Positions 13,131 through 23,725 of a DNA stretch of 64,000 bases are shown here, piece by piece. A program made the position numbers and the translations under genes. The stretch's first letter is position 1; each line of letters opens with the position of its first letter. The notes under the pieces were generated by a model. That model was not told where the DNA came from. It saw nothing but the letters and a program-made list of their open reading frames with translations, and did no database searches. This DNA is from Styela clava (taxonomy: Eukaryota; Chordata; Ascidiacea; Stolidobranchia; Styelidae), in the NCBI RefSeq assembly GCF_964204865.1, contig NC_135254.1, positions 17,427,001 to 17,491,000 on the forward strand, given 5' to 3'.

Positions 13131-14175
13131 CGTTTCGGTTATATTATATTTAACGAATTTAAACGTAGATAAAATGTTTGTTATTATAATGAGAAACTTG
13201 ACAAAGCATATCATTCTGCAGCAGTCTTTTACATTTATTCCAAGATAACTTTGCACACAAACGGTGTGTTCTGCTTTTATTTGCAATATCATTGATATGA
13301 ATAGGTCTAAAAGCCCATAATGCAGTTTCGCTTGAGATATTGTTTGAAATAAAAGTGATAGGACGCACAAAACTAAGTAAAAAAATAAAACAAAACTTCA
13401 TTAAAAATTCTCAACTTCAATGTCTTAATCTCCAGAGTCATGGTGCAACATTTGCCCAGAAGAATTATCGAAATCAATTAAATCAACTCATTTGAAATGG
13501 GAATAATCATCAGAAAAAGCAACTCAAATGTACGGTAAATCAAGAGAAATTGTCATGAAAAACATCCCAAATGTAAAATCTGCCTTTTCCTTGGAATATA
13601 GTAAAAAAAATAATAAAAAAAAAATTTCAATAACTAGAAAGATGAAAAATGATGGTGTTTTTAAAATACCTAATTGTGTAAAATATAAGTCCTGAAATGT
13701 TATCATAAATATCACAGACAACTTGATAAATAGGAAACAAGTTATTACTCGTTTTAGGGCGGTTAAGTAAGTTATACATTGTGTTTCTGACATGGTAAAA
13801 ATTGTTGAATAAATATCTTCACTGCAAATCTTTGATATTACTTTACAATAAAAATTACAGTTTTTTAAAAAGGCACGAAAGTGGATAGAAAGAGATAGGT
13901 CTTCATATTCTTTTCAGTTAAAATTCAATATTACATTAGTTTATTTTGAATAAAAAACAAAACACTGCATCTTTGATGTAAATTTTAGCGTTTAAATGTC
14001 TAGGATAGAATATCTGAATATTGATCACGGAATGTATTCCAGGTTTTTCCTCATCATGTTTAATCTACATCTTGTTATGAATAAAAATAAATAAAAAATT
14101 TGAAAAAAGAACATCCTGCAATATAGAACTGTAAATGTGATTTTTAAACTGAAAAATGATTGCTTCATCAACAGT
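13131..14175. other. 3' flank of the GCL gene
   Basis: AT-rich sequence downstream of the GCL stop codon. On the gene strand an AATAAA overlaps the stop codon itself (14173-14178, GAATAAACTG) and could be the polyadenylation signal, giving a very short 3' UTR. The minus-strand ORFs at 13125-13401 and 13524-13793 are hydrophobic, AT-driven and unrecognised. Confidence 0.4.
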
Positions 14176-14604
14176 TTATTCTGGATCATCATCATCCTTG
14201 TTTAGGTCACCGATTTCTGCTTCTCCCAATGTTGGAGTGGATAAATTCAAGTTCGGCAGTGGTAAAATGGCATAGCCACCATCAGACATCTCTGGAGCAG
14301 TAGGTCCACTAACTAATTGAAATGTAGCTGCTATCAGCAAAGGAAAACATGAATTCCATCCACCTTGTTTTTTGTGCACATTCTCAGGTAGTAATTCTTT
14401 GTCTATTGCTAAAATTACTTTTTCTTCTTCTTTTTCAAGAGTCAGGGGCATATTTCCAGTACTCAATCTCAGAATAGTATGTCCTTTGTCATTAACTGAA
14501 GCAACATGCATGCGAAAAATGATATTCCGTGATTGTGCAAAATTAACAGATGATGAACATCTCTGTGACTGAACATTCCTGCGTAGTGATATTGTCTTTG
14601 GAAA
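14176..14604 (-). CDS. GMCL1: Germ cell-less (GCL/GMCL1) homologue, last coding exon
   Basis: 142 codons plus stop, the C-terminal third of germ cell-less. It follows an acceptor TAATTTTAG and opens FPKTISLRRN. The run SLRRN..CSSS..FRMHVASVNDKG..L..STG...LTLEKEEEKVILAID matches the C-terminal GCL region of the vertebrate protein (CSGSVSLQPRRSIAFRLRLAS, then TLEKDQEQVVMNLD). It ends in an acidic tail, LNKDDDDPE. The intron joining it to the upstream exon (14605-15580) is phase 0, with donor CAG/GTGAGA. In flies and mammals GCL is a BTB-BACK adaptor for Cullin-3 at the nuclear envelope, acting in germ-cell specification. The same role here is inferred from homology. Confidence 0.88.
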   Translation of the reverse strand, partial: FPKTISLRRNVQSQRCSSSVNFAQSRNIIFRMHVASVNDKGHTILRLSTGNMPLTLEKEEEKVILAIDKELLPENVHKKQGGWNSCFPLLIAATFQLVSGPTAPEMSDGGYAILPLPNLNLSTPTLGEAEIGDLNKDDDDPE

Positions 14605-15308
14605 CTAAAATTAGAATTTTAACCTTTATTTTAAATCATATCAAAATGAACTGAACAGAACAATATTTTTATAAATTATATGGGCAAGCGAATCAACCAA
14701 TATTGAATTTGATGGAACTTCGGCTTCAAGACTCAACCACCAAACAATTCTAATCATCTATCTGTGATTGCTTTGCATTGGAAATGCATTAAATATATTA
14801 TTTAGAAGACAATGATAAATACATCAGAACATGAAAGTTGAATTTAAAAATGCAAGTGCGTCAGAAAAACGGGAGTTTTCATTTGTTATGAGTGGTGACC
14901 GTACATTTGAACCCATGTGTAAATCCGCGGGTTCAATCTATATGCGGGTGCTAAAACCCATGGATTAGAGTTAGTATGGGTTCAAATATCCGCAAAACAA
15001 AAAAATTTCCATAGGTGCAATAGTATGCAGGTGCAATTGTCGTGGGTTCAAATGTACCGGAACCGTTATGAGTAGTTAAGTGAACCCTATATTCAGATCG
15101 GTTTGTGTTATTAATGGGTAATGAAAAAAACATTTTTTGGGCTAAAAATAATTGAAAATACTGAAATCAAATGAGAAATTTTCTGCTTATAATGTGGCCA
15201 ATTGCAAATATTTGGTTTCAGACACCACTCTCAATGGTCACTGCCTTCAAACTCATGAAGAACAAAGCTAGATCCTGAGTCCCACATTACAGCATTAGAG
15301 AGATTCTG

Positions 15309-15533
15309 GTATTCCCGAAGTATGTAAACTAGGATGGCGGACACCAGAACGTAGTTATGTATACCAGCTACCAGGTTAGGGTTAGGCTATAATTTTATTC
15401 CATATTTTAGTTCTATTACGAGTTTGGGGACTAGCCAAGTGACTCCTGTACCTGAAATTATGGCCTAACCCTAACCAGGTACACATACTATGCTCCGGTG
15501 TCCGCCATCTTGGTTCACATACTTCGAGAGTAC
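15309..15533. mobile_element. Palindromic MITE in the GCL intron
   Basis: Two arms of about 85 bp are inverted copies. The left arm contains GAAGTATGTAAAC and GATGGCGGACACC. The right arm contains GGTGTCCGCCATC and TTCACATACTTCG. The loop is flanked by TTAGGGTTAGG and CCTAACCCTAA. A related but shorter palindrome lies at 36005-36114 and shares CCAGG(T/C)ACACATACTATG. TA dinucleotides flank both ends, which suggests a Tc1/mariner-type TA target. Confidence 0.75.
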
Positions 15534-15580
15534 TGAGATTTCTTTACAAACATGTAACAAAAGCAATTTTATGATCTCAC

Positions 15581-16528
15581 CTGTGAGGAGTAGGAAACAA
15601 GGAGATCAAGACCAAAATTATATCCATTCCATCTCCAGCAATGGTCAGTGTCTCTGAGTAGTAAACGACCACATCGTAATCCATTGCACTCAAAGTCTTT
15701 TTCATCGCAATTTTTGGGACCTACGTCTAGACTTTGTTCTTCACGAAGCATTGACAACCATTGCTGTCTATAAAGAGGAGAAAGCCAAGACCATGGAATT
15801 ATTAAGTCCTTTTCAAGTTCACGACAAGACACGAAATCCCTAATGATATGTTGCAATCTAAGAGCTTGAAACACTTGTATATATGGCTGGCCTTGCTGAG
15901 AGTCTAAGAAAACAGTTGTTGTAGTTTTAGCCAATTCACGAAAGTAATTGTCTGCAACTGTTAATATTCCTTTAAACTCCCCAGAATATTCTGGATTCAG
16001 CTTTAGATAAAGCCACTTTTTAAGAATTGTGTATATATCCATTTCAATTTGTATAACAATTAAATTTGGCGAGTTGATGACGTCAGTTAACAGATTAGGT
16101 TCGAGCTCCCTGAGTAAGTCTAGACTCTGGGATGTCATCAGGTTTGTCTCTAACCAAGCCATGCAATTTTTTGCAACTTCATTTTGTCCGTACATGCAAG
16201 CAGTTTTGTAATATAGACATACATTATCAAGACATACTGCTTCTTTCATTACTTCTGCACATTGTTGCATAAGGCCCTCAAGTTGTATGAGAGAAGCTGC
16301 TGCTAGTATCGACACTACCTTTTCGGGGCATATGAGGACCTCTTCAGAATACAGAGAACCAAAGGTAATATCTAGTGCATTTTCATCAATATTACTATCA
16401 GGTATTTGTAGGTCTATAACTGTCATTGATGATTCTTTCCATTGACTTTTGTGAAACATACTTTTAAAATAACCAGCTTGTCTTAAATAAACTTTATGAA
16501 GATTCCATTTCCGATCAAGAGAAGATAT
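15581..16528 (-). CDS. GMCL1: Germ cell-less homologue, BTB-BACK and GCL-domain exon
   Basis: An open frame runs from the transposon junction to the donor at 15581. It encodes the rest of the BTB domain (SSLDRKWNLHKVYLRQAGYF, then MFHKSQWKESS), the BACK region (ILAAASLIQLEGLMQQC, then AWLETNLMT) and the GCL region (LSPLYRQQWLSMLREEQ, then CWRWNGYNFGFD-like CWRWNGYNFGLDLLVSY). The match to vertebrate GMCL1 is continuous. The family order is BTB, BACK, GCL domain. At its 5' side the frame enters the inverted terminal repeat of a 7.2-kb transposon at 16529. Joined to the exon at 23726-23955 with one copy of the 8-bp duplication, the frame is continuous and totals 532 codons with the last exon, close to the human length of about 515. 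Confidence 0.92.
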
Positions 16529-16552
16529 CGGTCTTACTACTTACTGAATACA

Positions 16553-16755
16553 GCGCGAAACACCGCAAAGAGCGCAAAACAGCGCGAAACACCGCAAAAC
16601 AGCGCGAAACAGCGCAAAACAGAGGGAAACAGTGCAAAACAGTGGGGAAACAGCGCAAAACAGAGGGAAACAGCGCGAAACAGAGGAAAACAGCGCAAAA
16701 CAGAGGAAAACGGCGCAAATCAAAGAAAAACGGCGCAAAACAGAGGGGAAAAGAT
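16553..16755. repeat. Left minisatellite arm of the Mutator-like element
   Basis: Degenerate tandem units of about 10-11 bp, mainly CAGCGCAAAA, CAGCGCGAAA and CAGAGGGAAA, follow directly on the terminal inverted repeat. The same array in reverse complement fills 23380-23700. The repeat lengths give open frames in several phases (for example 16496-16837 and 16515-16819) that are not genes. Confidence 0.85.
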
Positions 16756-16764
16756 ACTTGATAG

Positions 16765-17022
16765 TTACTGTATTTATTTTCGGAAACATGGACTTGATGA
16801 TGGAGGAAACCGTAACCAACCGATCAGGGTTAGGTGAACCACCCTACGGCGGCGAGGAGTCCAGCAATCCTTTCGCGCTATACCCGCATGGGATTCGAAC
16901 CTGTGAACCCACGCCAATGACATTAAACAACGTTGTTTAATGCCATTTCCCACACAGAGTAATGCGGTGCGGAGGCGAGTGTATTCCTGACACTTAGAAC
17001 GATGAGCCACACCGTCTTATTA
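16765..17022 (-). mobile_element. tRNA-derived SINE
   Basis: On the minus strand an A-box-like TGGCTCATCGTTCTAAG (17009-16993) is followed by a perfect B box GGTTCGAATCC (901-891 of 16,000). It then runs through a body to an A-rich end (GAAAATAAATACAG). The spacing between boxes is longer than in a tRNA gene and the tRNA fold is not maintained. This is therefore a SINE and not a functional tRNA. It interrupts the left inverted repeat of the Mutator-like element, because the right repeat lacks it. It is therefore younger than that element's arrival or its source copy. Confidence 0.7.
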
Positions 17023-17249
17023 CTTATCGATCTCAAGATCGGTATGTTGATAGGTATTTGTCTGTCTGTCTGTTAGATGAACGCGATACCTCACGAAGGC
17101 GAGGTTAAATCTGCTACAAATTTTGCATGTGCATTTTCATCATATCTCGGACCAGAAGCCTATTGATTTTGGATGAATTATGTCGTATAATTAGCGAGTT
17201 ATCAATTAATTAGTGATGGGACACGCGGTGTCACTATGGAGTCATAAAT

Positions 17250-18327
17250 TGAAACCGCAGTTTCATTTCGATCGATAAGTCTTCCGTCTCCGACCGATAT
17301 TCTCGTTATTTGTTTACAATGTTTTATGAATGACGAAATGAAATATCTGAATCTGAAAACGGTAAATAATCAAGGACTTACTTCTTGTTCTTATAATAAA
17401 AAAGTAATGTATATCGCGCCGTCTACAAATATATGAACCTACATTGTACGAGTAATTCGTGTCTGTTTATCAGAAAGGCATATAAATATTTAAATGTCAA
17501 AAAATGCTATTTTTACGACTGTAAATAAAAGCATTGAATGTCAAATATTTTGCAATATACGCCTGAATACAATGGCTCGCTCTTTTTACGAATGCACGAT
17601 ACAAAACAACCAATTTCGCTTTTTTTGATCACCCTCAAATAGGTAAAGCACAATGCTACAAGAAAATTAGTAGTATATAAATCACATTTCTACGACAGTC
17701 AATTTCCGATTATTTTGTTTTATGTGTTATAATATAATGTTATTCTTCATCGCATGACTGTGCAAAATATGCAAAACGCTGGAGAATGTCCTCATTTATG
17801 CCCGGTTTCAACAATTTTGCGCGGTTTTTAGAACATACTGATTAAAGTTTATATTCGGGAATATTTTTAATAGTTCCACACGATAAACATCATATTACGA
17901 TCCACGCCGATATCAAGATTATAAATGAAACTGTATATTGCTTTTGCAGCGCCTTAGGATGATGAGGCATTTCATTTTTATAACACGGCGCATTTGATAA
18001 GAACCTTTAAGTGAAATTATTAATCACTCTCGAAAGTCTCGACTATATGCATCCAGGAAACACAACATTTTTTTTTTATTATTTATTAACGTCAGTGAAA
18101 TTTTAACAGTACAGTAGGAAACGATCACGAGTTTACATCAGCAATCTTCAACAACCTAAAATAACGAAATATGTGCACACTACTAAGCAAAATCGAAGAT
18201 ATTTTTGTGAAGAGAAACTTCAACAAAATATACTAAATAGTATGTCTTCACAATACATAATAAATTTGACAATGAAATTGTGAATAAGTAAATCATTCAG
18301 CAAACGAAACTTTAAAACGCGAATAGT
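17250..18327. other. Interior of the Mutator-like element, non-coding
   Basis: AT-rich sequence between the left inverted repeat and the stop codon of the transposase ORF. No ORF or further nested insertion could be recognised. It is presumably the 3' untranslated part of the transposase transcript. Confidence 0.4.
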
Positions 18328-19371
18328 TTATAACTTGTAAATTTTTTTTCCAAATTTCGATAATTTACTTCTAACTTTTTCTGATCGAGGTCTACGCTTC
18401 TGGCCCGGTTTCCTCGCAATTCCTCGGACAGTGGCTGTTCTAAATTTAGTTATACTGAATTTTGTTGTTTTTATAGGGGTAAAATTTTCTTGCGTGCGAA
18501 TTCTTTCTTTCATAAACTTCTCAAACGCTTTGTCTTTTTCCTCAACGTTCATCGAGCACCACACTGCATGAGTTCTGAGATGCTTTTGGTAAGATCCTGT
18601 TAACGAATAATTATCTTTCCCATGAATTGCCAACTTCAAGTCTGCGTATTGAAGGTTGACAGCATTTTGAAAGTGTCTTATCAAATCTGGCAATTTATGT
18701 GGTTTCCACTGCAAATCTAGCTTTATAATATTGTTGATACTCTCACAATTATTGTTAGTCCACAGTTTTTCTAAATGTTTCATTCTAAGCGGCTTGATTA
18801 CAAACTCTTTAAGTGCTGGCAAAAAATTCTCTGATAAATATTTCTGCAGGTCTTCATGATCAGCAATCTTATTGTTTATAATCTCCACTTTATTGTTGAA
18901 TGTTTTTAATGAAACAGCAAAGACGACGCCGTTTTCGGAAAAAAACAAGTCGTACACTTCGGATCTCTGTTTTGAGGACAGAATTGTTTTTTCTCGAAGA
19001 TGGTGCCGTAGGTTTTCCTTTAGATGTTTTGTACATAGAAATCTATTAGCATTGGGAAAGCAGTGATCTATTGCTTTCGTTAGAGCTTTTTCATTGTCGC
19101 TTCCAATATTTATACGAATTTCAGAAGTAAACTGCGAGTTAGACAATCTAGCACTCAAATGCGAAAAGAATCGGCAGTAAGTTTCGAAGCTTGCATCCCA
19201 ATGTAGATAAACAGGTCCCAAAAAAATTGGGCTATGGGTCTTTACCGGTACCGTAACAGCATCTTCTGAAAAATTATGCGAACTTGAATCAACCAGTGCA
19301 TAATTTGGTAATTGCAATATAAAAACCCTATAAACCTTACTTATCCTGATTAATTTAATAGTCTTACTCAA
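18328..19371 (-). CDS. MULE (Mutator-like) transposase, probably 5'-truncated
   Basis: A 347-codon frame with the layout of the MULE transposase domain. It has a first acidic residue in ALVDSSSHNF (D28) and the conserved GPVYLHWDASFETYCRFF segment. IGSDNEKAL follows (D92), then the C-x2-H motif of FLCTKHLKENL (C113, H116) and NNNCESINNIIK (E210). This gives a D-D-E triad in the family order. The C-terminal 60 residues are very basic (RKPGQKRRPRSEK). Autonomous MULE proteins are usually longer and carry an N-terminal DNA-binding domain. None is visible here, and a nested transposon begins only 210 bp upstream of the ORF start (19581). The N-terminal exon may be lost or displaced beyond 22300. 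The transposase cuts and joins DNA during transposition. Whether this one is active cannot be told. Confidence 0.8.
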   Translation of the reverse strand: MSKTIKLIRISKVYRVFILQLPNYALVDSSSHNFSEDAVTVPVKTHSPIFLGPVYLHWDASFETYCRFFSHLSARLSNSQFTSEIRINIGSDNEKALTKAIDHCFPNANRFLCTKHLKENLRHHLREKTILSSKQRSEVYDLFFSENGVVFAVSLKTFNNKVEIINNKIADHEDLQKYLSENFLPALKEFVIKPLRMKHLEKLWTNNNCESINNIIKLDLQWKPHKLPDLIRHFQNAVNLQYADLKLAIHGKDNYSLTGSYQKHLRTHAVWCSMNVEEKDKAFEKFMKERIRTQENFTPIKTTKFSITKFRTATVRGIARKPGQKRRPRSEKVRSKLSKFGKKIYKL

Positions 19372-19766
19372 CGACTAACACCTTACTGCACACCAACACA
19401 AATATATCAATGTAACGTTTTGTCTGACCAAAGTCAAACTTCATCAGACATACATATTTCAACTGAAGCAATTGCTATTCTTGCTTTAACATTGTACTCT
19501 GAGCACAATTTACTTCACATGCTACTTCGCAATACATACATGGACCTTGTAGGTTACTGAACTACTCCGACGAGATCAAGATTAGGGTTGGGATTTCGGG
19601 ACCAGTTTTCAAAATCCCGGTGTCGGGATATCGTGGGATTGAGCCGTATAATCCCGGGATTTTTTCGGGATTAGTGAAAGATTGAAACATCTTGCATGGC
19701 AATAAAATTACGCATTTCTTTCATGTAATATCGACGTAGAAATATTAGAGCATCTAGGCCCTAGGG

Positions 19767-20894
19767 CAGTGGTGGCCAACTTATGGCGCATGCGCCAAAC
19801 GTGGCGCATTGCATGATTAGAGGTGGCGCATTGCATCTTTAACCCTTTTCATGCCAAAATTGTTAATTGCACTTGGCTTCTCCACGCCAAGCCGTTTTTT
19901 TGCGATTTACATGGTGACTTTTGATTATACCTAAAATCTATTCTCCACTTACGGCTTGTTGGAATTAGAAACAACAGGCGATTATTGCCGTTAGCTTTTG
20001 GACGGACTTTATGACATTCATTCTAGACTTTTAGCAAAAATTATGAAAGTTTACTATTTTTTCCCTACTGAAGTAAAAGTTCAGAACTTTAGGAAAAATA
20101 GAAAATCGTGATTTATCAGCTTGAAACATGGATTTTCCATTGCCCAGACTTCCCAAATATCTCCCAATAACCATTGAACAACCAGTTGAATTGCTCAAGC
20201 CTAAAAAAATTATTATGAATCAACCCACAACATGCTGAAAATGACCCCTAAATTCCACCTTTTTCATCCAAACTTCAAATGACCGTTGTCAACAAAAGCG
20301 AAGTGTAAAATCGCTTGCTGTGACGCAAGTACTAATCTCGAAGGAGCCTGGAGTAAAATCACGCGACGCTGGGCCAAACAGCTGATTAGCAAAGGCCAAT
20401 TAGAATCGAGGGTAGAGTAGAGTAGATATTGATACTAAAGAACTGAGAAAATTTGCCCACGGTTTTATATGTCGTTTCGGAACGACATATAGATGTGAAC
20501 AAACATTTTCTGCCATGGAACTAATTAAAAGCAAAGCGAGGTCAGGACTTACAGATTTAAATTTGAAGAATGCACTGCTCCTCTCAGTAACAAACTTAAC
20601 TCCAAGAATAAAAAAATTGGCGAAAGTAAAACAGCAGCAAAAATCTCATAAAGGCGGTACTTAAATAAAATTGATCAGTTTTATTTATTATACTTCCTTG
20701 CTTAATTTCTATTCATGTGAAGTTGTAAATTGTAAAAACTACATATACGTGTGTATATATGTGTGTGTATTATAAATTTATATAATTTCAACAAGAAGCG
20801 GACATTAGGCGTGGGAATACAAGAGATTTACGGCGCATCTGAAACATTTTGTTTAAAACGTGGCGCATGGTATGTGAAAGGTTGGCCACCCCTG
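19767..20894 (+). mobile_element. hAT element, third nesting level, palindromic target duplication
   Basis: The ends CAGTGGTGGCCAACTT and AGGTTGGCCACCCCTG are inverted repeats. The flanks CCCTAGGG at 19759-19766 and 20895-20902 are an exact 8-bp duplication that is also palindromic. Direct repeats of GTGGCGCATTGCAT lie inside the left end. The interior keeps the 3' part of an hAT transposase (20443-20664), so this is an internally deleted derivative. Confidence 0.92.
20443..20664 (+). pseudogene. hAT transposase C-terminal dimerisation segment
   Basis: An open stretch of 73 codons ends in a stop: LRKFAHGFICRFGTTYRCEQ, then TFSAMELIKSKARSGLTDLN, then LKNALLLSVTNLTPRIKKL. It matches the C-terminal hATC dimerisation region of ZBED/GTF2I-repeat-type transposases (pattern Y.CE..FS.M..IKS..RS.LTD..L...L..A.TN..P). 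The catalytic part is missing. The frame is undamaged, which suggests a young deletion derivative. Confidence 0.8.
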
Positions 20895-22418
20895 CCCTAG
20901 GGCATTGGTTCCCAACCTTTTTTTTATATCGCGGCACACTGTTTAGCTCTTCAAATATTCGCGGCACACCTATCACAAAACACGAACATTCTCTACCCAT
21001 CGCAACAAATGGTTAATAGTTACCTACATTAGAACTGTTTTCTTACATCAACGTAAACGAGAGCGTATTCGAAGCACCTCACATAAGTCACATTATTGTA
21101 AAAGTTGCACGGCCGCACGGGTAATACTTGGTCTTCACGCGCACCGCCGATCACGCGCTTCGGTTTTGCTCGCCCTTCCCTGTTCCAAGGTACGCCCTTA
21201 TTATTATCACATGTATTCTCACAATTCATTTTTGTTACAATTTAATATATTTTCCCGTTTGTCAGAATCATTCAATAGTGTTATTGTCGGCACCTGCGAG
21301 AGAAATGAAAGTGGCAAACAAACTGTATTTCATTGCAACAATTAATCATTATGGCTAAAAACACTAAATAGGTTTAAAGTTGAAATAAACAATTTTCACA
21401 GCTGGACGTATCTTTTCACGGTAGGAATTTCGTACAAGGCCCGAGCATAATTTGACGGCAAAGATCATGGCATTTACTATGTCGAAACCTTTCAGACCGC
21501 AGAAACTACCCGAAAAAGATGACCGTTTTTGTGTTCGAAATATGGAATAATCGTCAATTCCACCGCGCTTTGGTAAAGTAGTGCAATTTATTAAATTTAT
21601 GAAGGTTTTGCTAAGTTTCATTGCATCAGTGTTCGGGAAAAACAAGTTTCGCGGATTACTAGCGTGATTACAGATCGCAATTGTAGGAAAAATAGTATAT
21701 TTTCATCGAATCGAATAATTATCGAATATCGGGTTGAATTCGGGATTTTATTCCGATTTTTAACTGTTGCATCGGCTTCGATCTTTCTTGTCGCCGTTTG
21801 TGAATCAACTGTACTAATTTTAAGCCAAAAATATTATCATTTCTGACACCGGAAGGCAGATATTTATAAAGACGATAGTTGACTTTCTTGATTTTACTTT
21901 TCAAAAGTTTGGCTGTTTTATTTTTGTATTGAATAGTGAATAAATCCCCCTGCAAAGTCATTGCGTGAATCCTGAATGCTATTTTGAGTTCAAATTATGA
22001 TTAAATAAGTCAGCAATAATGGCAATTCTACTAGTCAAATAATAATTCCACGGTATAATTTGATAACAACTTCGCACAATAATTCCACTTCCACTCAAAC
22101 TGTAAGCGTGGATGGCTTTTTTTTTACAATAAGTATTAAATAAAATAGTATAATCTGCCGTTTGTGGGAATATGTATATGTGGATAACAAAGCCTTAAAA
22201 TCCCGGGACTTTTAAGAAATAATCGCGGGATCGGGATTGACGAAAACAGTCTAAATCCCTGGATTTCGGTATCGGGATTTCCCGGGGTCCCAACCCTAAT
22301 CATGATCCATCGAAAATTGTAAATAGCCTACATGAATGTTGCCAGATGATGGTTGAGATTTCCGTTTACTTTTCGGGAATTCAAATTTTGAAAATTTAGC
22401 AAACTTGACACCAAGGGT

Positions 22419-22737
22419 ACCGTGTTTCCCCGAAATTAAAACTGGGTCTCATTTCAATTTTCTTTCGAAAAATAACACTAAGGCTTATTTTCAGGGGATG
22501 TCTTATATATTTATTTATCCAAAACAAAATTTCAAAGTACAGAATTACGAGATTGTCAAATATATATACAAAATGTGAAAACTGTTATCCAATAAATAAT
22601 ACGTTTTTTATTCAAAATAACTGCAAAGCATAAATTATCAATCATTTAAAAAACGTGTAGGAGAGATTTCTTGTTATCGTATAGGACAAAAAATAATTCG
22701 CGTTATTGACTAGGTCTTATTTTCGGGGAAACACGGT
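22419..22737. mobile_element. MITE with CCGTGTTTCCCCGAAA ends
   Basis: The left end ACCGTGTTTCCCCGAAATTA and the right end (reverse complement) ACCGTGTTTCCCCGAAAATA are inverted repeats of at least 18 bp, with GGTCT(C/T)AT motifs just inside. It is about 319 bp and non-coding. A related single end (ACCGTATTTCCCGGCTAATAA) occurs at 46313. Confidence 0.75.
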
Positions 22738-23379
22738 TGATGATTAACATATTATATACAAAAACATAGTGTAAATACCAATATGGAAGTTTTGCGGATA
22801 TTTATCACAAACGACAATAGCCTAAGAATAACTTTATTAGTTTTGATCATATATATTTTGTATGGAAGTCTTTTGATTGAGTAAAAACCTGCATTTTCAA
22901 TAACCGCAATCTCTTCAGGAATAGTGAATATTGGTAACAGCATTCTATGATTTACTGATTTAATTAATATGAAAACTAGAATTCGGTTGGAAACGGAAGA
23001 CTTATCGATCGACGGTTAGGGGATCTCCCAAAACAGTGGTCTTATTCCATAGCGACACCGTGTGTCTCATCACTAATTAATTAATAACTCGCTAATTATA
23101 CGATAGATAATTATCCAAAATTAATAGGCTTCTGCTCCAAGCTATGATGCATGCACATGCAAAGTTTGGAGCAGATTGAACCTCGCTTTCGTGAGATATC
23201 GCGTTCATCTAACAGACATACAGACAAATACCTATCAATATACCCACCGATCTTAAGATCGATAAGTAATAACTCCCTTTTCAAGTATTCAATACGTAAT
23301 TGAAAATAGCAGAAGAACCATCTATTGTGGACCGTATTATATACCGTATTAAAGCCAGTACCGGTAATATGTTTCTGTT

Positions 23380-23700
23380 ACGCGCTGTTTTTTTTTTGGC
23401 TGTTCCCCTCTGTTTTCTTCTGTTTCGTGCGGTTTCCCTCTGTTTTGCGCTGTTTTCCTCTGTTTCGCGCTGTTTCCCTCTGTTTTGCGCTGTTTTCCTC
23501 TGTTTCGCGCTGTTTCCCTCTGTTTTGCGCTGTTTCCCTCTGTTTTGCGCTGTTTCCCCACTGTTCTGCGCTGTTTCGCGCTATTTTGCGCTCTTTTGCG
23601 CTGTTTCCCCACTGTTTTGCGCTGTTTCGCGCTATTTTGCGCTGTTTTGCGCTCTTTCGCGCTCTTTTGCGCTGTTTTGCGCTCTTTGCGGTGTTTCGCG
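23380..23700. repeat. Right minisatellite arm of the Mutator-like element
   Basis: This is the reverse complement of the left arm: units such as TTTTGCGCTG, TTTCGCGCTG and TTTCCCTCTG in tandem. It is longer than the left arm (about 320 versus 200 bp), so repeat number has drifted. The overlapping ORFs 23300-23766 are low-complexity artefacts. Confidence 0.85.
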
Positions 23701-23725
23701 CTGTATTCAGTAAGTAGTAAGACCC

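Larger units (their letters stand above)
19581..22300. mobile_element. Nested DNA transposon with ATTAGGGTTGGGA ends
   Basis: It starts ATTAGGGTTGGGATTTCGGGACC and ends with the imperfect inverse, ATTTCCCGGGGTCCCAACCCTAAT. Both ends have repeated (A)TCCCGGGATT-like motifs inside. Flanking target duplication is not clear. Apart from the hAT at 19767-20894 no transposase reading frame is visible. It appears to be a non-autonomous element, perhaps also hAT-like. A further hAT-type terminus (CATTGGTTCCCAACC with GCGGCACAC repeats) lies at about 20903-21000. Confidence 0.65.
16529..23725. mobile_element. 7.2-kb Mutator-like element inserted in the GCL coding exon
   Basis: The two ends are inverted copies: GGTCTTACTACTTACTGAA reading inward from 16530 and from 23724. 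The flanks GAAGATAT at 16521-16528 and 23726-23733 are an exact 8-bp target duplication. The inverted repeats are long. After the terminal 25 bp come arms of short tandem repeats (16553-16755 and 23380-23700), then an inverted block shared between 17022-17245 and about 23025-23275. The element carries a MULE-type transposase ORF (18328-19371) on the minus strand, and Mutator-like elements make 8-11 bp duplications, which fits. It has been invaded by a SINE (16765-17022), a transposon at 19581-22300 with an hAT inside it, and a MITE (22419-22737). A Polinton is excluded because no polymerase or integrase is present. Confidence 0.88.

Noticed and set aside
16553-16755. CRISPR-like array
   Set aside because: The units are contiguous and degenerate with no spacers, and the DNA is eukaryotic.
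16496-16940. Several overlapping open frames of about 70-113 codons on both strands, repeated at 23300-23766
   Set aside because: They are produced by the roughly 10-bp tandem repeats of the transposon arms, with composition-driven peptides (FALFCAVS and similar) in several frames.
16890-17010. A tRNA gene on the minus strand
   Set aside because: The A and B boxes are present but too far apart, and the arms do not pair as a cloverleaf. It fits a SINE better.
16529-23725. Polinton/Maverick or virus-like element in GCL
   Set aside because: No polymerase, integrase, ATPase or capsid frame is present. The only enzyme is a MULE transposase and the duplication is 8 bp rather than 6 bp.
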